A stretch of DNA of 39,127 bases, from NCBI GenBank assembly GCA_015680685.1, contig MNCI01020276.1:383085-422211 (forward strand), in the 5' to 3' direction. A program made the translations under genes and the position numbers. Of the stretch, positions 10,561 through 21,617 are shown one piece after another; position 1 is the first letter of the stretch; the number at the start of each line of letters is the position of its first letter. The DNA is from Gnetum montanum (taxonomy: Eukaryota; Streptophyta; Gnetopsida; Gnetales; Gnetaceae). The notes under the pieces were generated by a model. It did not search any database, was not told where the DNA came from, and worked only from the letters and a program-made list of their open reading frames with translations.

Positions 10561-13405
10561 ATGGCACCCAAATCGAGGCATCCAAGGGGCAAAGGACCAT
10601 CATAACTGAGGGACAAGTGCCCATGCATGGGAAGGGGATGAGGCACACAATAGCTAGAGCATGTGGAGGGCTCTCATGCAACTGGCCCCCTCCGCAAAGG
10701 ACTTGACGTAGAATCTGTCTATCAGATTCCTGAAGAGGAGATTCCTAGTGAGCAATTGCAAGGGAATGAGACTCCTGGGTTAGCACCACGGATTGAGGTC
10801 ATCCTAACCCAAGCCTATCTTGATGTTATCACGCCATGCGAGGTGCAACAGATGGTCCTCCAAGAGCTAAACTTTGGACCATTCCTCGAGAACGCACCAA
10901 AAGAAGTGAGGCTCCAACTACGAAACTCTTCAATGTGGCCAATCATCACAACCAGTGGTGAATGGTACTTAGGAGAGACCTATCTCTTCTGGACGAATTA
11001 GAAACCAGGGTGTAGAATAAGAATTAAACATTTATGTCTCTTACTCTTTGGAGGTAATAGCGTAGGCTCTGGGGTTGCCTGAGACTGGAGCAGATGTGGT
11101 GGAGATTCTAAAACAAGTCGACCTGGAGGTAAAGGTGGAGTGGACCAAGCGGTGCTATGGGGTAGAGTGTAAGGAATTTTTCTCTTTAACCATGATGGAG
11201 AGGGTGTATTCAAAGATCATGTCTTACCACTTGAACCCAACGGTAAGACCCAACAAAATCATAGCATTTTTCACTTGTGCGTGTGCCATCTTGAGTGGGA
11301 AATTCCAAATAAGTCTTCCACAGCTGTTATTCTTGGAGATTAAAAAGAGGTTTGCTAAAAGCGAACGTGGAAGATGAGCTCTCCCTTTTCCCTAGCTAAT
11401 CCGAAAGTTGTGCAAACAGGCAAGGATAACACGATACTTCAATGATGTAATCTAGCACACCCCGATTACCTCTTGGCAGGAAATGATAAACGATAAAACT
11501 TTTGCCACCACATAGACAGAGGAGGAGCAGCAACCACCTCCACCACCTACACAAGAAACAAGGCTGGGTTCACAAACCATAGCAGAACACATCTGCAATA
11601 TCTAACAAATGCTCTTGAGCTAGTAAGAGCAATATGATAGGATTGGTGGAGGAGAAGACCCTTCGGTCTATCGCCCTGCAATGAGCCACCTGGAGCAAGT
11701 GGCTCGATCAATTAACTGGCTTGAAAGAGTAGGGTTGATGTTTTCCATAGCCTAAAAGCAAGTACTAGCAAGGACAAATCCTAGTATTCAAGAGGTAATA
11801 GTATCAACCCAACAACTATTTTCTAAAATCTCTATGAATAGCACTACCTTTTCGGTACGCTTGGAAGATGGTCAGGGGGAAACAGTCCTGGTGATGTAGC
11901 ACCAAGGATAGGAGACTACTATCAAAGTGGTTGCTAATACAATTACTATAGCTCTCAATGCATCAGCAACACTTGTACCAGACGTTCATGGATTATACGA
12001 TGTATAGGCATCTGCTGGAACTTCGCATAGCAAGATTGATGCAACCCAACACGAGGAGTTGCTGGACCGACTAGTGGGGATTGGGCAACCGCTTCCGAAT
12101 GTCTTCAACCTTCCAAACAACATTACTGCAACCCAGTCAAAGATGCTCTCAACAAGGAGTAAGAGCCTCATTTTGGAAGGGCAAATTAAAGATGCTCAAG
12201 CCGCTTGTCAACGCTTGGCAACGGAAGTAGCCCAATTAAGAACCCAACTTTATGATCTAGCCATCCTCAACTGTGAAATCACAAGAGGAGAAGCTTTTCA
12301 ACAGCTTCAGACTAAACTTCAAATAGTTGAGGATGAGTGAGAGTCAGCGATCTTCAATAAGTCCTTGGAAGATGTTTGAGCATATACTTTAAATAAGGAC
12401 TTGATAGAGGTTTACCAGGAGAATGTCTGATTAATCGTGGAGGTTCATCGCCTGTGCAATGTTGGTGTAGAAAATGAACACATGAAAAATTTTATTCACC
12501 AACAGCAGGAAGAACTAGCAAGGGTGAATGCTAATGTAAGAAGGTTGGCCATTGAAAACCAAAATCTGTCAATGGAGGAGGTTCAGGCATTGTGATAGAA
12601 ATCTGCAATTGAAATCACCGCTTGGAAGAATGAGGCCCTAAAATTTGAAAACATCCAAAATCATTACAGGGACCAAGTGGAATTACAGAAGGAAGTAAAC
12701 AAAAAGCAGATTCAGGTCACAAAGGCCAAAATAAACTAAGCACTCCAACAGCTCTGAGAAGGAGGCAATGTATGGCAACCTATCTTTGATGGGTTGAATG
12801 ACTACAATCAAGCTGAAATATGCCTTAAAGAGTTGTAGATTGAAGAGATGATAGAATATATGGAGCTTGCCAACCTTCTCTATGCAAACCTAGCCATGCT
12901 CACAGCAGTGAGATCATGGTTAGAGTTGGAAAAGCAAGTGGCCACCTCGTATTCTCTATACAAGGGAGGGTTCCAGGCAGATAAAGAAACAAAGCAAAAA
13001 ATGGAAACAACAAACGTGGAACTTGAGGTTCTTCGCACATGATTTGAAGGATAATGTAAGAACCTGGGCCATCGAATGAATGACTACCAGCAGCTACAGG
13101 CATCAATTTGAGTGTTTGACATAGAACGAAAGCAGTTCACAGCCTGGTTTATCAACCTGAAAGAAATCTTTCCAGTGCTGCCATGCCCTTGGGAGGTTCC
13201 AGTTCCAACACACATTGGTGAAGCTTCCTGGATAGTGAACAATCCCAGAAGCAAAGAAGAAAAAATGAGAGCTCTCCTGGAGGCTTTCTGGCTACCTCCA
13301 TAAGTTGCAGCTGCTGTGGGACAGCCATCATTCATGCCACCACCATCGCATGGGCCAAAAGCTGGTGAAGGTCCATTGGAACGACTGCCCCCATTGATGG
13401 TGTGA
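10561..13405 (+). pseudogene. Second long reading frame of element B (coiled-coil protein, unknown function)
   Basis: A frame of about 948 codons, starting MAPKSRHPRGKG at 10561. One frame is used to about 11001; a single shift follows, and the next frame then continues from about 11075 to the TGA at 13403 with only scattered stops, so it was once coding. The N-terminal part has no match I am sure of. The segment FFSLTMMERVYSKIMSYHLN (about 11175-11235), followed by a hydrophobic LSGKF-type stretch, resembles the plant-transposon protein domain that accompanies Athila-type elements (Pfam 'putative plant transposon protein'); this is from memory and tentative. From about 12050 to 13040 it is heptad-rich, typical of coiled coil (for example LATEVAQLRTQLYDLAI). 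The C-terminus is Pro-rich (FMPPPSHGPK). It lies between the noncoding middle and the 3' LTR, the place of env-like frames in Athila elements, but I see no signal peptide or membrane segment. Confidence 0.6.
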
Positions 13406-13630
13406 TATTCTCCAACAATTTTGTGCATCATTCTACACAACATAGACTCCAAGACCAGCAAGGTGTTCAATTTTATCTCTGAACACCACCAATTTTTGTA
13501 ACTTGTCCTTCTTTGTAACTCAGGCACTTGGTCAAATTGATGTTGTGTCATGTGTGTGTCGAGTCATGTGCATTGTAAATAAAAGCCCATACCTTCCAAA
13601 TTTTAGAGTAACTCAAGGACAAGTTTTTAC

Positions 13631-13645
13631 TTAGTCGTGGGGGTA
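13631..13645 (+). other. Likely polypurine tract of element B
   Basis: TTAGTCGTGGGGGTA directly precedes the LTR start TGATGAGG at 13646. The G5 run sits at the place where plus-strand priming normally starts. It is short and impure, as expected after decay. Confidence 0.5.
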
Positions 13646-13677
13646 TGATGAGGTGTCATTAGTCGATGCGTCAACTA

Positions 13678-13723
13678 GGCCGCGTATACGGGGCCATGTA
13701 TACGTGGCCACGTCGACGTGGCC
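13678..13723 (+). promoter_or_regulatory. Three overlapping palindromes, 14-bp period, in the U3 of element B
   Basis: Three 18-base palindromes share GGCC ends and repeat every 14 bp: 13678-13695 (16 of 18 symmetric), 13692-13709 (16 of 18) and 13706-13723, GGCCACGTCGACGTGGCC, which is perfect. They lie about 25 bp upstream of the TATA box. The third holds two ACGT cores, the core bound by plant bZIP and related factors; binding is inferred. Element A has a palindrome array at the same place but with a different sequence. Confidence 0.7.
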
Positions 13724-13748
13724 TCATTTATGCGAAGCCTATTTCAGC

Positions 13749-13762
13749 CTATAAATAAGAGG
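13749..13762 (+). promoter_or_regulatory. TATA box of element B LTR
   Basis: CTATAAATAAGAGG, identical to the block in element A's LTR and about 105 bp from the LTR start. It is the presumed core promoter of the family. Confidence 0.75.
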
Positions 13763-14503
13763 GCCTTCCACCTCATTTAGGCATCTTTTAGTCAGTTGTA
13801 GCGAAGCTCTTGCAGTTTGTTCTTATAGGAGATAGAATATTTTCCAAGTGCCCATAGTAGGCATAAGAAAAGTGATCAGCTCTTTATTCGAGCATTGATG
13901 TTTTTGAGCCCATTGGTGTGACGGTAATAAATACAAACTCTTCAAGCATTCCTTGTAGCATTTGGACTTAGTCATTTATTGCATTTAATAGCTTAATATT
14001 TATATGCTTTGATAATTACTTAAGTTTCTCGTATTATTAGTTTAATCACTACCATTCATTCATAGCTCATAGAAACCATAAGTATGACCATTTCGAACAC
14101 AAACCCAACACTTGGTAACCTAGTGACACTTAACGTCTGGTAGCCCAGTAGTGTTTAGGGGATGCTCAGAACATCCTTGGAAGATGGGATTAGATACTTA
14201 TGCTAGGAATAGTTAAGATATAGATTAGGATAATTGTAGATTAGATAATATTTCATTCCTTACTTTTCATACCTTAATTAGACGCCAAAAGATACGTAAA
14301 AAGCTATAAAAATCATTAGCCTTAATCTTACTTAACCATCGTAAACAGAACATCACAAGTGAGATTAGGAAGACAATGATTGTTCTAATCCAAGGTTTCG
14401 CTGGTTGAGTTTGGTGTATGTTAAGTGCTTACAGTCTACGAAATTTGACCGAGTTGTGTGTGAATGCCCGTGGTTGGGCATAGGGGTACCTAGCCGCTCA
14501 TCG

Positions 14504-14950
14504 TGTATAAAGGAAATAACAAAGAAAGTGCAGGAAGAGAAAGAAAATAATGCTTTATTAATATGGAAAAGTGTATTTGAATTGTACTATGAGAGTGCTC
14601 CTTGGGGATTTTTTTCTTTTGCATTTATCCCTTAGAGGAAATCTAGCACTACCACCATCATTAAGCCTATAACTCAGCCAAAAGGAATGGTTAGTCCACT
14701 TCCTATCTTGCTTCACCCAGCTTCCCGTGACTTGCCTATACCAACTCCCTCACTCCATGTCGACATGACCTCTAAATGATTTAGGTCAAACCTCCAAAGG
14801 TTACCTTAAAAGACATGTCCTTTATTACAATGCACCCTTTTGGGTCTTATTCACAACTACCCTTTCAGGTCTTGTTAAGATAACAATAATACTTGTTATG
14901 AAGAGACACCATCTTCATTAGGTAGCAACATCATTTGGGAATGGGGATGT
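14504..14950. repeat. LTR-like block related to 27300-27696
   Basis: Both blocks contain a TTTATTAATA segment (AATAAA on the opposite strand), then AATCTAG, GGTTAGTC or GATTAGTC, CACCCA and a TGACTTGCC or CACTTGCC stretch, then ACTCCATG and a CCTCTAA stretch, in the same order and spacing. The order and the polyadenylation-like word on the minus strand suggest LTRs read on the minus strand, possibly the two ends of element C, but the distance (about 12.7 kb) and missing clean ends leave this open. A solo LTR plus an unrelated copy is equally possible. Confidence 0.45.
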
Positions 14951-15300
14951 GATAAAACCCCATCACTTAACACTAATAAAAGGCTAGATAAGGGTTAATA
15001 GAAGACATAATAAAGAAAACAAGGTAGGTATGGTTAAATTGAAGTGATGTAGAAGCTAGATAAGGTCAACTAATGAAAATGAAGGTCAACAATACTCAAC
15101 AAGGTTAAAGCAAGTCAAACCACCATGAAACAAGGTCAAATAAATGAAAATGGAATACATGTGGTAAAACATGATTTTTAATTGTCAAAAAAGGTTAAAT
15201 TTTGCTAGTTTTAGGCCTTAACAAGTCATGTTATCAGGCTATAACATTGTTGGGAGAGTTTAGGCTCAAGAAGGGATCATTTCAGGGCTATTTTTAGTCA
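14950..15300. other. AT-rich stretch without gene
   Basis: Purine-rich, with repeated short words AAGGTCAA or AAGGTTAA (about 15057-15200). No coding potential. It lies between the LTR-like block and the palindrome-core array and may be the terminal part of element C. Confidence 0.4.
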
Positions 15301-15319
15301 AAATTGATAGTTTTTCTTG

Positions 15320-17660
15320 TGACTACACTAGGCCCTATTGGTGGCTATGCTGGGTCAACGTAGTTATGCATTCTCTACTATAGTCAACATTTAATGGTAA
15401 TTTCATAGGCTTAGTATGGTCACTTTCAGGCTCCCAATGGTCTAGATAGGTAGTGCAGGGCGTGGGTATTGCAAATCTACAAGTGATGGTACTATTTTAA
15501 CCTCCTAGAAGGTTGAAAAACATGTTCTTGGTGGTGACTACGCTGGGCTAGTAGGCCCCAACGTAGTTACAAGGAATAGATTATTTCATGGGATTTCTAG
15601 TGCTAAAACATAGTGGAATTGCAACTAGGTGACATGGAGGAAGGTTTGGGAAATTCTGGGCCAATTTTGAATGGTATATTATTGATTTTTATTGCTACAT
15701 TTTCCATCCCTACTATGACTACGCTGGGCTAGTGTAGTCACAAGCTTCCCAACATAGTTGAGTGGAATTTGGTGTTTCCAGTGCTACAATGAAGTGAAAT
15801 TGTAGTTGGATGACATGGGGTAGGATGTGGGGCATTTTGGATCATTTTAAATGATATACTATTGATTGTTATTGCCACATTTCCCCTTCCTACTATGACT
15901 ACACTAGGCCAGCATAGTCACAAGCTTCCTCAATGTAGTTGAGTGGAATCTGGTGTTTCCAAGGCTGAAATGAAGTAAAATTATAGCTAGATGACATGGA
16001 GTAGGGTTTGGGGCATTCTGGGCTAATTCTAAATCAGTTTGAATCATATACTATTGATTGTTATTGTCACATTTTCCCTTCCTACTTTGAATACACTAGG
16101 CCAACATAGTCACAAGCTTTCTCAATGTAGCTATGCATGGAAAATGAATTTTGGTGAGCTTAGGAGCTTAATTGACCTTGCTAATGGACTTTTGCGGTCA
16201 CTCACGTTGCTAGTTAGGGTTTCAGTGCCAAAATCATCAGTTTTGGTGATTTCTTAGGTCTTGGAATGGCCAAATACCTCCTGAATACGTGGGCATGTAG
16301 TTCCCAGTGTAGTTGAGAAGTTTGGTATGAAAATGATGGATATTGGCTTATTTCGCAATGTTTCATGATCTCAGGGTGCTCCAACATGGTTCTAGGTCTT
16401 TTTGGGGATCAATCTTAGCGATTTCTAAGTTGTTTTGGGCTTTTCCAAGTTGACTACATTGGGCTACACTAGTGACTACGTTGGTCCAATGTAGTCACAG
16501 TAGTTTTTAGCATAGTTGAAGTTGTAAAATTGAAAATATTAGGTTTTATTACCAAATTGACTTCAACAAGGCCTTGAGACTTTCAAAATTGAAATTGATT
16601 TATTTATGAAAAATTTTGATTAATTTTAAGTGGACTATGCTGGGCAACACCAATGACTACATTGGCCTAGCATAGTCACACCTACCCTAGTGTACTTGGG
16701 GTTGGAAAGTGTCAAAAATGGTAAAAAGTGGTAAGATTTATAGTCAAATAGGCTCTAAGGAGGTTCTAGGGTTTGTCAAAACTGGATTTGGGTTTTTTAT
16801 TACAATTTTGGTCAATTCTGGGTGGAATATGCTAACAACACTAGTGACTATGTTGGGCCAATGTAGTCACACCCTCCTAAGTGTAGTTGGGGTTGGAAGA
16901 TATTCTGATGGAAAAAAGTGGCAAGTGCTATCTTGGTTTTTAGTCTTACTGGGTTTTGGAGTTCTTGGAAGGCAAGTTGAACTAGAAGATGAGTTTTTTT
17001 TAGACTTTCTAGGTGGACTACATTGGCTACCTACTGTGACTATGCTATCCTAGCATAATCATAGTAGTTACACTTGGAAACAATACATTCAAGGGTTTGT
17101 GAAGGATTTTTGTGCTATTGGTCAATAATTTGAGGTTGTTGGAGGTCTTGGTGAGGTGTGGAGGCCTTGAGGTGAAGTTTTTAAGGTGTATGATGGTTTG
17201 CATGATCCATTCCTCTTCTAAACCCTATGAATACACTAGGCCAGCATAGTCACTAGGTTTTCTTAGTGTAGTCATAGGAAAGATGGAAAAAAGGACACCA
17301 ATGGACAAATTTGACCAAGTTTGGAGGTTGCTAGGAGATCTGAGTAGTGTTTGGGGAGATGGTATGGAGATTCAAAGTCAATTGGAGGCTAGATGGACTG
17401 GGAGAAGTCTATTGCATCATGGACTATGCTGAGCAAGCATAGTCCACCTCTAGACTAGCCTAGTCACATGGGAAACTAGTTTTTGGATGAATTTTAGTGG
17501 CTTTTGACCACTTAGTTTGTGCGTAGGTCTACACTTACTTATTTGGCTTAATCATGGGATTTTTTTATAGGGATGAAGTGCCTAGGATTAAATTTTTGAA
17601 GTTGATAGAATATGTCATATATTTCAAGGCTTCCCCATTGTAGTCAATCTTGGAAGTCAA
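15320..17660. repeat. Tandem array of ~189-bp units with a palindromic core
   Basis: About a dozen diverged units. Starts of the core word GACTAC or its variants fall at about 15536, 15717, 15897, 16089, 16283, 16473, 16655, 16846, 17038, 17229 and 17422, with spacings of 180-194. The core is an imperfect palindrome of about 25 bases: TGACTAC, then CTGGGC or TAGGCC, then GTAGTCA (best at about 15716-15740 and 15896-15920). A second CA(A/T)(T/A)GTAGTTGAG-type word follows about 15 bases later. Between cores the sequence varies more in the right half of the array. Tat/Ogre-type elements are known to carry tandem arrays in their untranslated regions, which fits its place after gag-protease of element C. 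Confidence 0.8.
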
Positions 17661-17699
17661 ACATCCCAGTGTAGTCATGTTTTCTTGGTCTATTTTTGA

Positions 17700-17830
17700 T
17701 GTAAATTTAGCAACTTTTTGTTATAAATGATCATTTTTGAGTATTTTTGGTTGTAAATGATCATTTTAGTATTTTTGGTTGTAAAAGGTCATTTTAGTAT
17801 TTTTAGTTGTAAATTGTTATTTTGTAGGAT
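17700..17830 (+). repeat. Short tandem repeat, TTGGTTGTAAATGATCATTT type
   Basis: Three to four copies, with a period of roughly 35 bp, of a unit with TTGTAAATGATCATTTT followed by TAGTATTTTTGG. The copies become progressively altered. It lies between the ~189-bp array and the ~29-bp repeats in element C. Confidence 0.6.
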
Positions 17831-17874
17831 ATAAGAATGTAAACTAAGTTGTAACTAGGCTAAAGATATTTGTC

Positions 17875-18000
17875 AATTTAAGGTCATGGTGGGCCATATA
17901 ATTCTTGTTAATTTAAGGCCATGGTGGGCCATGGGGTTGCCAGGCCTTAGCAGGCCATAGGATTGCCAGTTTCAAGCCTTAGTGGACCATGATTCATACT
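17875..18000 (-). repeat. ~29-bp repeats shared with element D
   Basis: Four copies at uneven spacing. On the minus strand the unit is close to CATGGCCCACCATGACCTTA with AAATT and a short spacer. The same unit type, CCATGGCCTACTAAGGCCT plus CAAACTAGTAC, forms a more regular array in element D (37788-37985). In both elements it lies downstream of the coding region in element orientation, which suggests a common 3' untranslated region. Confidence 0.6.
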
Positions 18001-18255
18001 TGCCTAGTAAGTATGGGATGCTCTTGAAAGAGCATATAAGGCTAAAACCAAACATGAAGCATGATGCAATGTTTCAAAAAAAAAAACCATTAAAAAAATA
18101 AGTGGTGAGACATTTACTGCAAACTTGTTGCTTGACCTTTGATAGATCAAGGAGCCTCTTTGGCACTATCTTATGCTCACTATCTCTCTTGTTCAACATG
18201 GTGGACTGCATGTATTTCTGTTGGTGACTTCATGTCATAGAGTTGATGTTGTTCA
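18000..18255. other. Spacer between the protease remnant and the 3' repeats of element C
   Basis: Contains an A-rich run and a decayed minus-strand frame with an Asn run (NNNKNNNNVN). No clear domain. In a complete Tat element reverse transcriptase would begin here; none of its motifs is visible. Confidence 0.4.
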
Positions 18256-21200
18256 CATTGTTATTATTTTTATTGTTGTTGGTGGCCCCAAATTGAGTGT
18301 TGGGGCTTTTCTCTTGAAAATCCACCTTTGAACCTTGGTCAATGTTCACATAGTTAACTGAAGGTACTGACACATTGTCCTCATGGATCACAATAGCCCC
18401 ACCCTTGTATGGTAAATGGATCTCCTAGTGTATAGGAGATCAAACTACCCAAAGCTTTACTAACCATGACCATCCTAGGATTAAGATGAAGTTAGGTGTG
18501 TCCTCAACCATAAGGAAGTTAGCAGATGTAGGAAATTACTCATCGGCTATGAAATCCAAGGAGATGGAATCTTGCATTACTACCCATGAGCCATTAAATG
18601 ACTTCAGTGTTGAGGCAGTGGTCACTTGAATATTCTTGGTTAAGCCTTACTTGTTAACAATGGAATATGGTACCACATTAGTTATTGCCCCATCATCTAC
18701 ATGAACATAGTGAATGTTGTATTTGCTAACACATATAGTAATAAGGAGAGGAGCAAATAGCATGTCTTCATTTTGAGAGTCAGCCTTGACCTCATTATCA
18801 TAGAATTTGAGCATGTGTTGATGTCCATTTTCTCTAAGTGAAGCTTGCTTAATGATAGAGTGGATTAACTCTCAGTTGGAGGGCATGTCTCCATTCATAG
18901 GGATAGAGGTTAATACTCGAGCTAGTGCATCCCTATGTATAGGAAAATTCATGGCCAAGTCATATAAGTTTTGTGATGTGTTCTTTTGCTTAAGTGATAG
19001 TTTGGCTTGCTTCATTGTTGTGAGGAAATTCTTTCCCTTGGTATGTAATGTTTCATCATTAGTGGTTATAACCTCCTCCAATCTCCCTAGGGTTTGTGGC
19101 TTAGGTTTTGGTGCATGTGCCTTAGGCCCCTTATCCATGGATGTAGTTGATCTTGATGTAGGTTATTTTGAAGCCTCTTATTATTGGTTACCTTTAGTGG
19201 ACATCGTTGCTAGTTTGGAGATTGGTTATTTTCATCACTATTGTGATTATTGTTTCTTGCTAACCTTTGGGTTGTGGGCCACTATAGGTGGGATTAGATC
19301 ATGGTTTGTTATAGGCTTACTTGTTGAATGTGAAGGGACTTCGATAACAAATGGTCCCCTAGGCTTTGGAGGATCAACAACTTGTGGTCTTGGTTGTGAA
19401 CTTGATGCCACTAAAGTTGAAACATATATTATGAAAGGATTCTTATGGGTTGAAGGAGGTGGTATCCATATAATGAAGGGCTCTCTAGGCTATTTTTTGG
19501 GGGCTATGGTGGTACTCTAATGATAAATGATTCCCTAGGAGGATTAGATTGTTTGGTTTCCATGAATGAGGCTATAGTGTAGGAGTTGTTGTCAATGCTT
19601 GGAGAGTTGGGCTCATTCAATACCAACTTTCCATGGTCAATCATCTTCTAGAGGTCATAATTTAATGCTAGAAAAAAATTAGTGTCATGACCAGCTATTT
19701 GATGATAATGGTAGTACCTATCCATTTTGAAGTACTTCAATAGCTTCAGATTATCTTCGGTAGCTATGTCAAAAATATGATCATGTGTCTTACAAGACTC
19801 CTTAGACAGTTACTTATGTTGTATATGACTATTTTTAAGCAACTATTCTAAGAGCTTAGAGGGCTTTAGAGGAAACCTTCTATACATAGACCTAACCTTC
19901 CACCCAAAGTTAGGTCTTGGATGATTTGGGGCATAGGAAGTGGATGGTTGGAATGATTTAGGGGATGTGTTGCATGGTGGTGATCTACTACTCTCTCCTT
20001 GTTTTGTCTCTTTTGATATTGTGGCCATGATTATATGTTCTCACTTGGTTTTGTCCCTATCCCTCCTTGCATGTTGGTTTTTATAGGACACATAGGTCAG
20101 GTCTTTGCTTGCCTTAGCTGCCATCTCAATATTCTTGGTTTGTGAGAAGGCTTGGCTTAGTGACTAGGGTTCTAGGTAGTAAAGCTTTAACTTGATAAAA
20201 TAATTTACTACTCCCTTGTAGATGGCTAGGAGGTGAGTTTTGAAAATAGGCGTAGGAATCTCGTTAAGTATTAAGTTTGACCTTTGAATAAACCTTTTGA
20301 CTAGTTTAAGTAGCCATTTCTTCACCTACATTAGTTGTACCAATGTGGCATCTAGCTTCAAGTTGTATCTAAAGAGATTGACAAATTGATGAATCAAGTC
20401 CTTAAGGAAAGAGATTGAACCTCTAGGTAGGGTTTGGTACCAATATAGAACCTTACCTTTGAGGGACATGGGAAAAATCTTTAGTATCATATGTGGCCAA
20501 GCTTGCAAAAAGAGGCACTTAGATTGGAAGGTGACTAGATGTGCATTGGGATCCCCTTCATCACTTTATTTGGTAAAGTTTGAAATAGGAAAACCTATGG
20601 GAAAGGCTATTTGAGATACTGTAGGGCTTATAGTATTATCTTGGTAGAAATCTAGGACCTTGACTATCTAAGTTGTATTGGCCTTAAGTTTCCATGGCTC
20701 TTTGGTAAGGTCTTGGATCATTTGAAAGGCTTGATCCAAGCCTTCGAGCATCCTTGTGGGCTACGGTGCGTGTGTTGGTGGTTGAGGAGGGAGTTGAGAG
20801 GCTTGTGGCCTTGCGATAGGCTACAATATCGAAGGGATAGGTTGGGTTATGATCATCATAGGTAGGATAAATAAGGAAAAGGATCTTTGTTCCAGGATTG
20901 AAGGTGTAAAGGGGACAAAAGGAGTATGAGAGGCTTGTGTGGTTGGGGGTTCCAATGAGGGCCCCATTAGCATGGAAAAGGGAGATGGTCAAGTAGACAT
21001 TACTGACATTGGGTGAATGGAGTGAGGCTATGTGGCAAAGGTCATTGATGAGAACAATAAGGTGGATAGAGACACAAGTTGTATTTGGTGTTTGGAAATA
21101 ATGGGTGTGGATCCAAACATGGTAGGATGGATAGGAGGATAGTTGGGTTGAGGGGCTTGTCTCATTGATGAGGTAAGAGACATGGAGTTGGGTGTAGTTG

Positions 21201-21617
21201 CTTGGGGAACTAAATATTAGAAAAGACTTCCAATGAAGATGTCTGATTTTTATTCAACCTCAAACAAATCTTCCTATTCTTGATGATCCTTTAAGCTAAT
21301 TCCCTCCTAAACTCATCAACCTCTGTGAATTGTCTAAGCATTTGTGCATAAAAGTCAATGAGGAGGATTTGGTCATAATGAGATGGGATGTATTCTTTTC
21401 CATCTTGGTGTATGATTTTGAATTGATGTTTAGCATCAGATTTGGAGTGTGATATTAGGAGTTTAGCTTGTATCTTGGCATAGAGGAGGTTGTAGAACTC
21501 ATCGTTGATAACTATGAAATCTAGGTTTTTGCACCTTTGCCTAAGTGATTACCTTTGTTCTATGACTATAGGGTCTTTCAAGTCATAAACATGAACTACA
21601 TCTTGGTTGGATGTCAT
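18255..21617 (-). pseudogene. gag-protease of element C (Tat-like, degenerate)
   Basis: Structural polyprotein and protease. From the ATG at 21617 (MTSNQDVVHVYDLKDP, then a stop) the minus strand gives an N-terminal gag region with FYAQMLRQF, a Pro-rich linker and the classic gag core at 20508-20326: FPMSLKGKVLYWYQTLP, then GSISFLKDLIHQFVNLF. At about 19720 comes the knuckle-like stretch YYHYHQIAGHDT, which matches the HxHxxxGHDT style of Tat gag, although the Cys residues are lost. A Pro-rich region follows, then an open 88-codon stretch (19138-18872). The protease starts at about 18710 with YVHVDDGAITNVVPYSIV, where Asp-Asp-Gly stands at the active site, and ends with FILILGWSWLVKLW (about 18480). 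Over ten stops break the frame. The assignment to Ty3/gypsy is firm; to Tat it is likely. Confidence 0.75.

Larger units (their letters stand above)
5502..14503 (+). mobile_element. Element B: diverged copy of the same non-autonomous family as A, 5' end missing
   Basis: In plus-strand order: gag starting in mid-protein, protease, a noncoding stretch with a T-rich tract and poly(A), a second long reading frame with coiled-coil character, a G-rich polypurine-like tract and a 3' LTR. There is no reverse transcriptase, RNase H or integrase. The 5' LTR, primer site and about the first 44 gag codons are absent: B begins at the base after A's LTR ends. The simplest reading is that A inserted into B's gag, so B's 5' end should lie beyond A to the left of the window. 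Confidence 0.75.
13646..14503 (+). repeat. 3' LTR of element B
   Basis: About 858 bp, from TGATGAGGTGTCATTAG to TAGGGGTACCTAGCCGCTCATC. Start, TATA block, the AGATAGAATATTTTCCA block, the TCTTTATTCGAGCA block and the 3' end all match the element A LTR on the minus strand. The ends are TG and an altered CG where CA is expected. It is clearly older than or strongly diverged from the A LTR. Confidence 0.8.

Noticed and set aside
13084-13551. 155-codon minus-strand frame over the end of element B's second reading frame
   Set aside because: The plus-strand frame is continuous with more than 2 kb of coding sequence; this is its shadow.
18852-19520. 222-codon plus-strand open frame
   Set aside because: It is the antisense of the gag-protease linker of element C, where the minus strand gives a coherent Tat-like order; no known motif on the plus strand.
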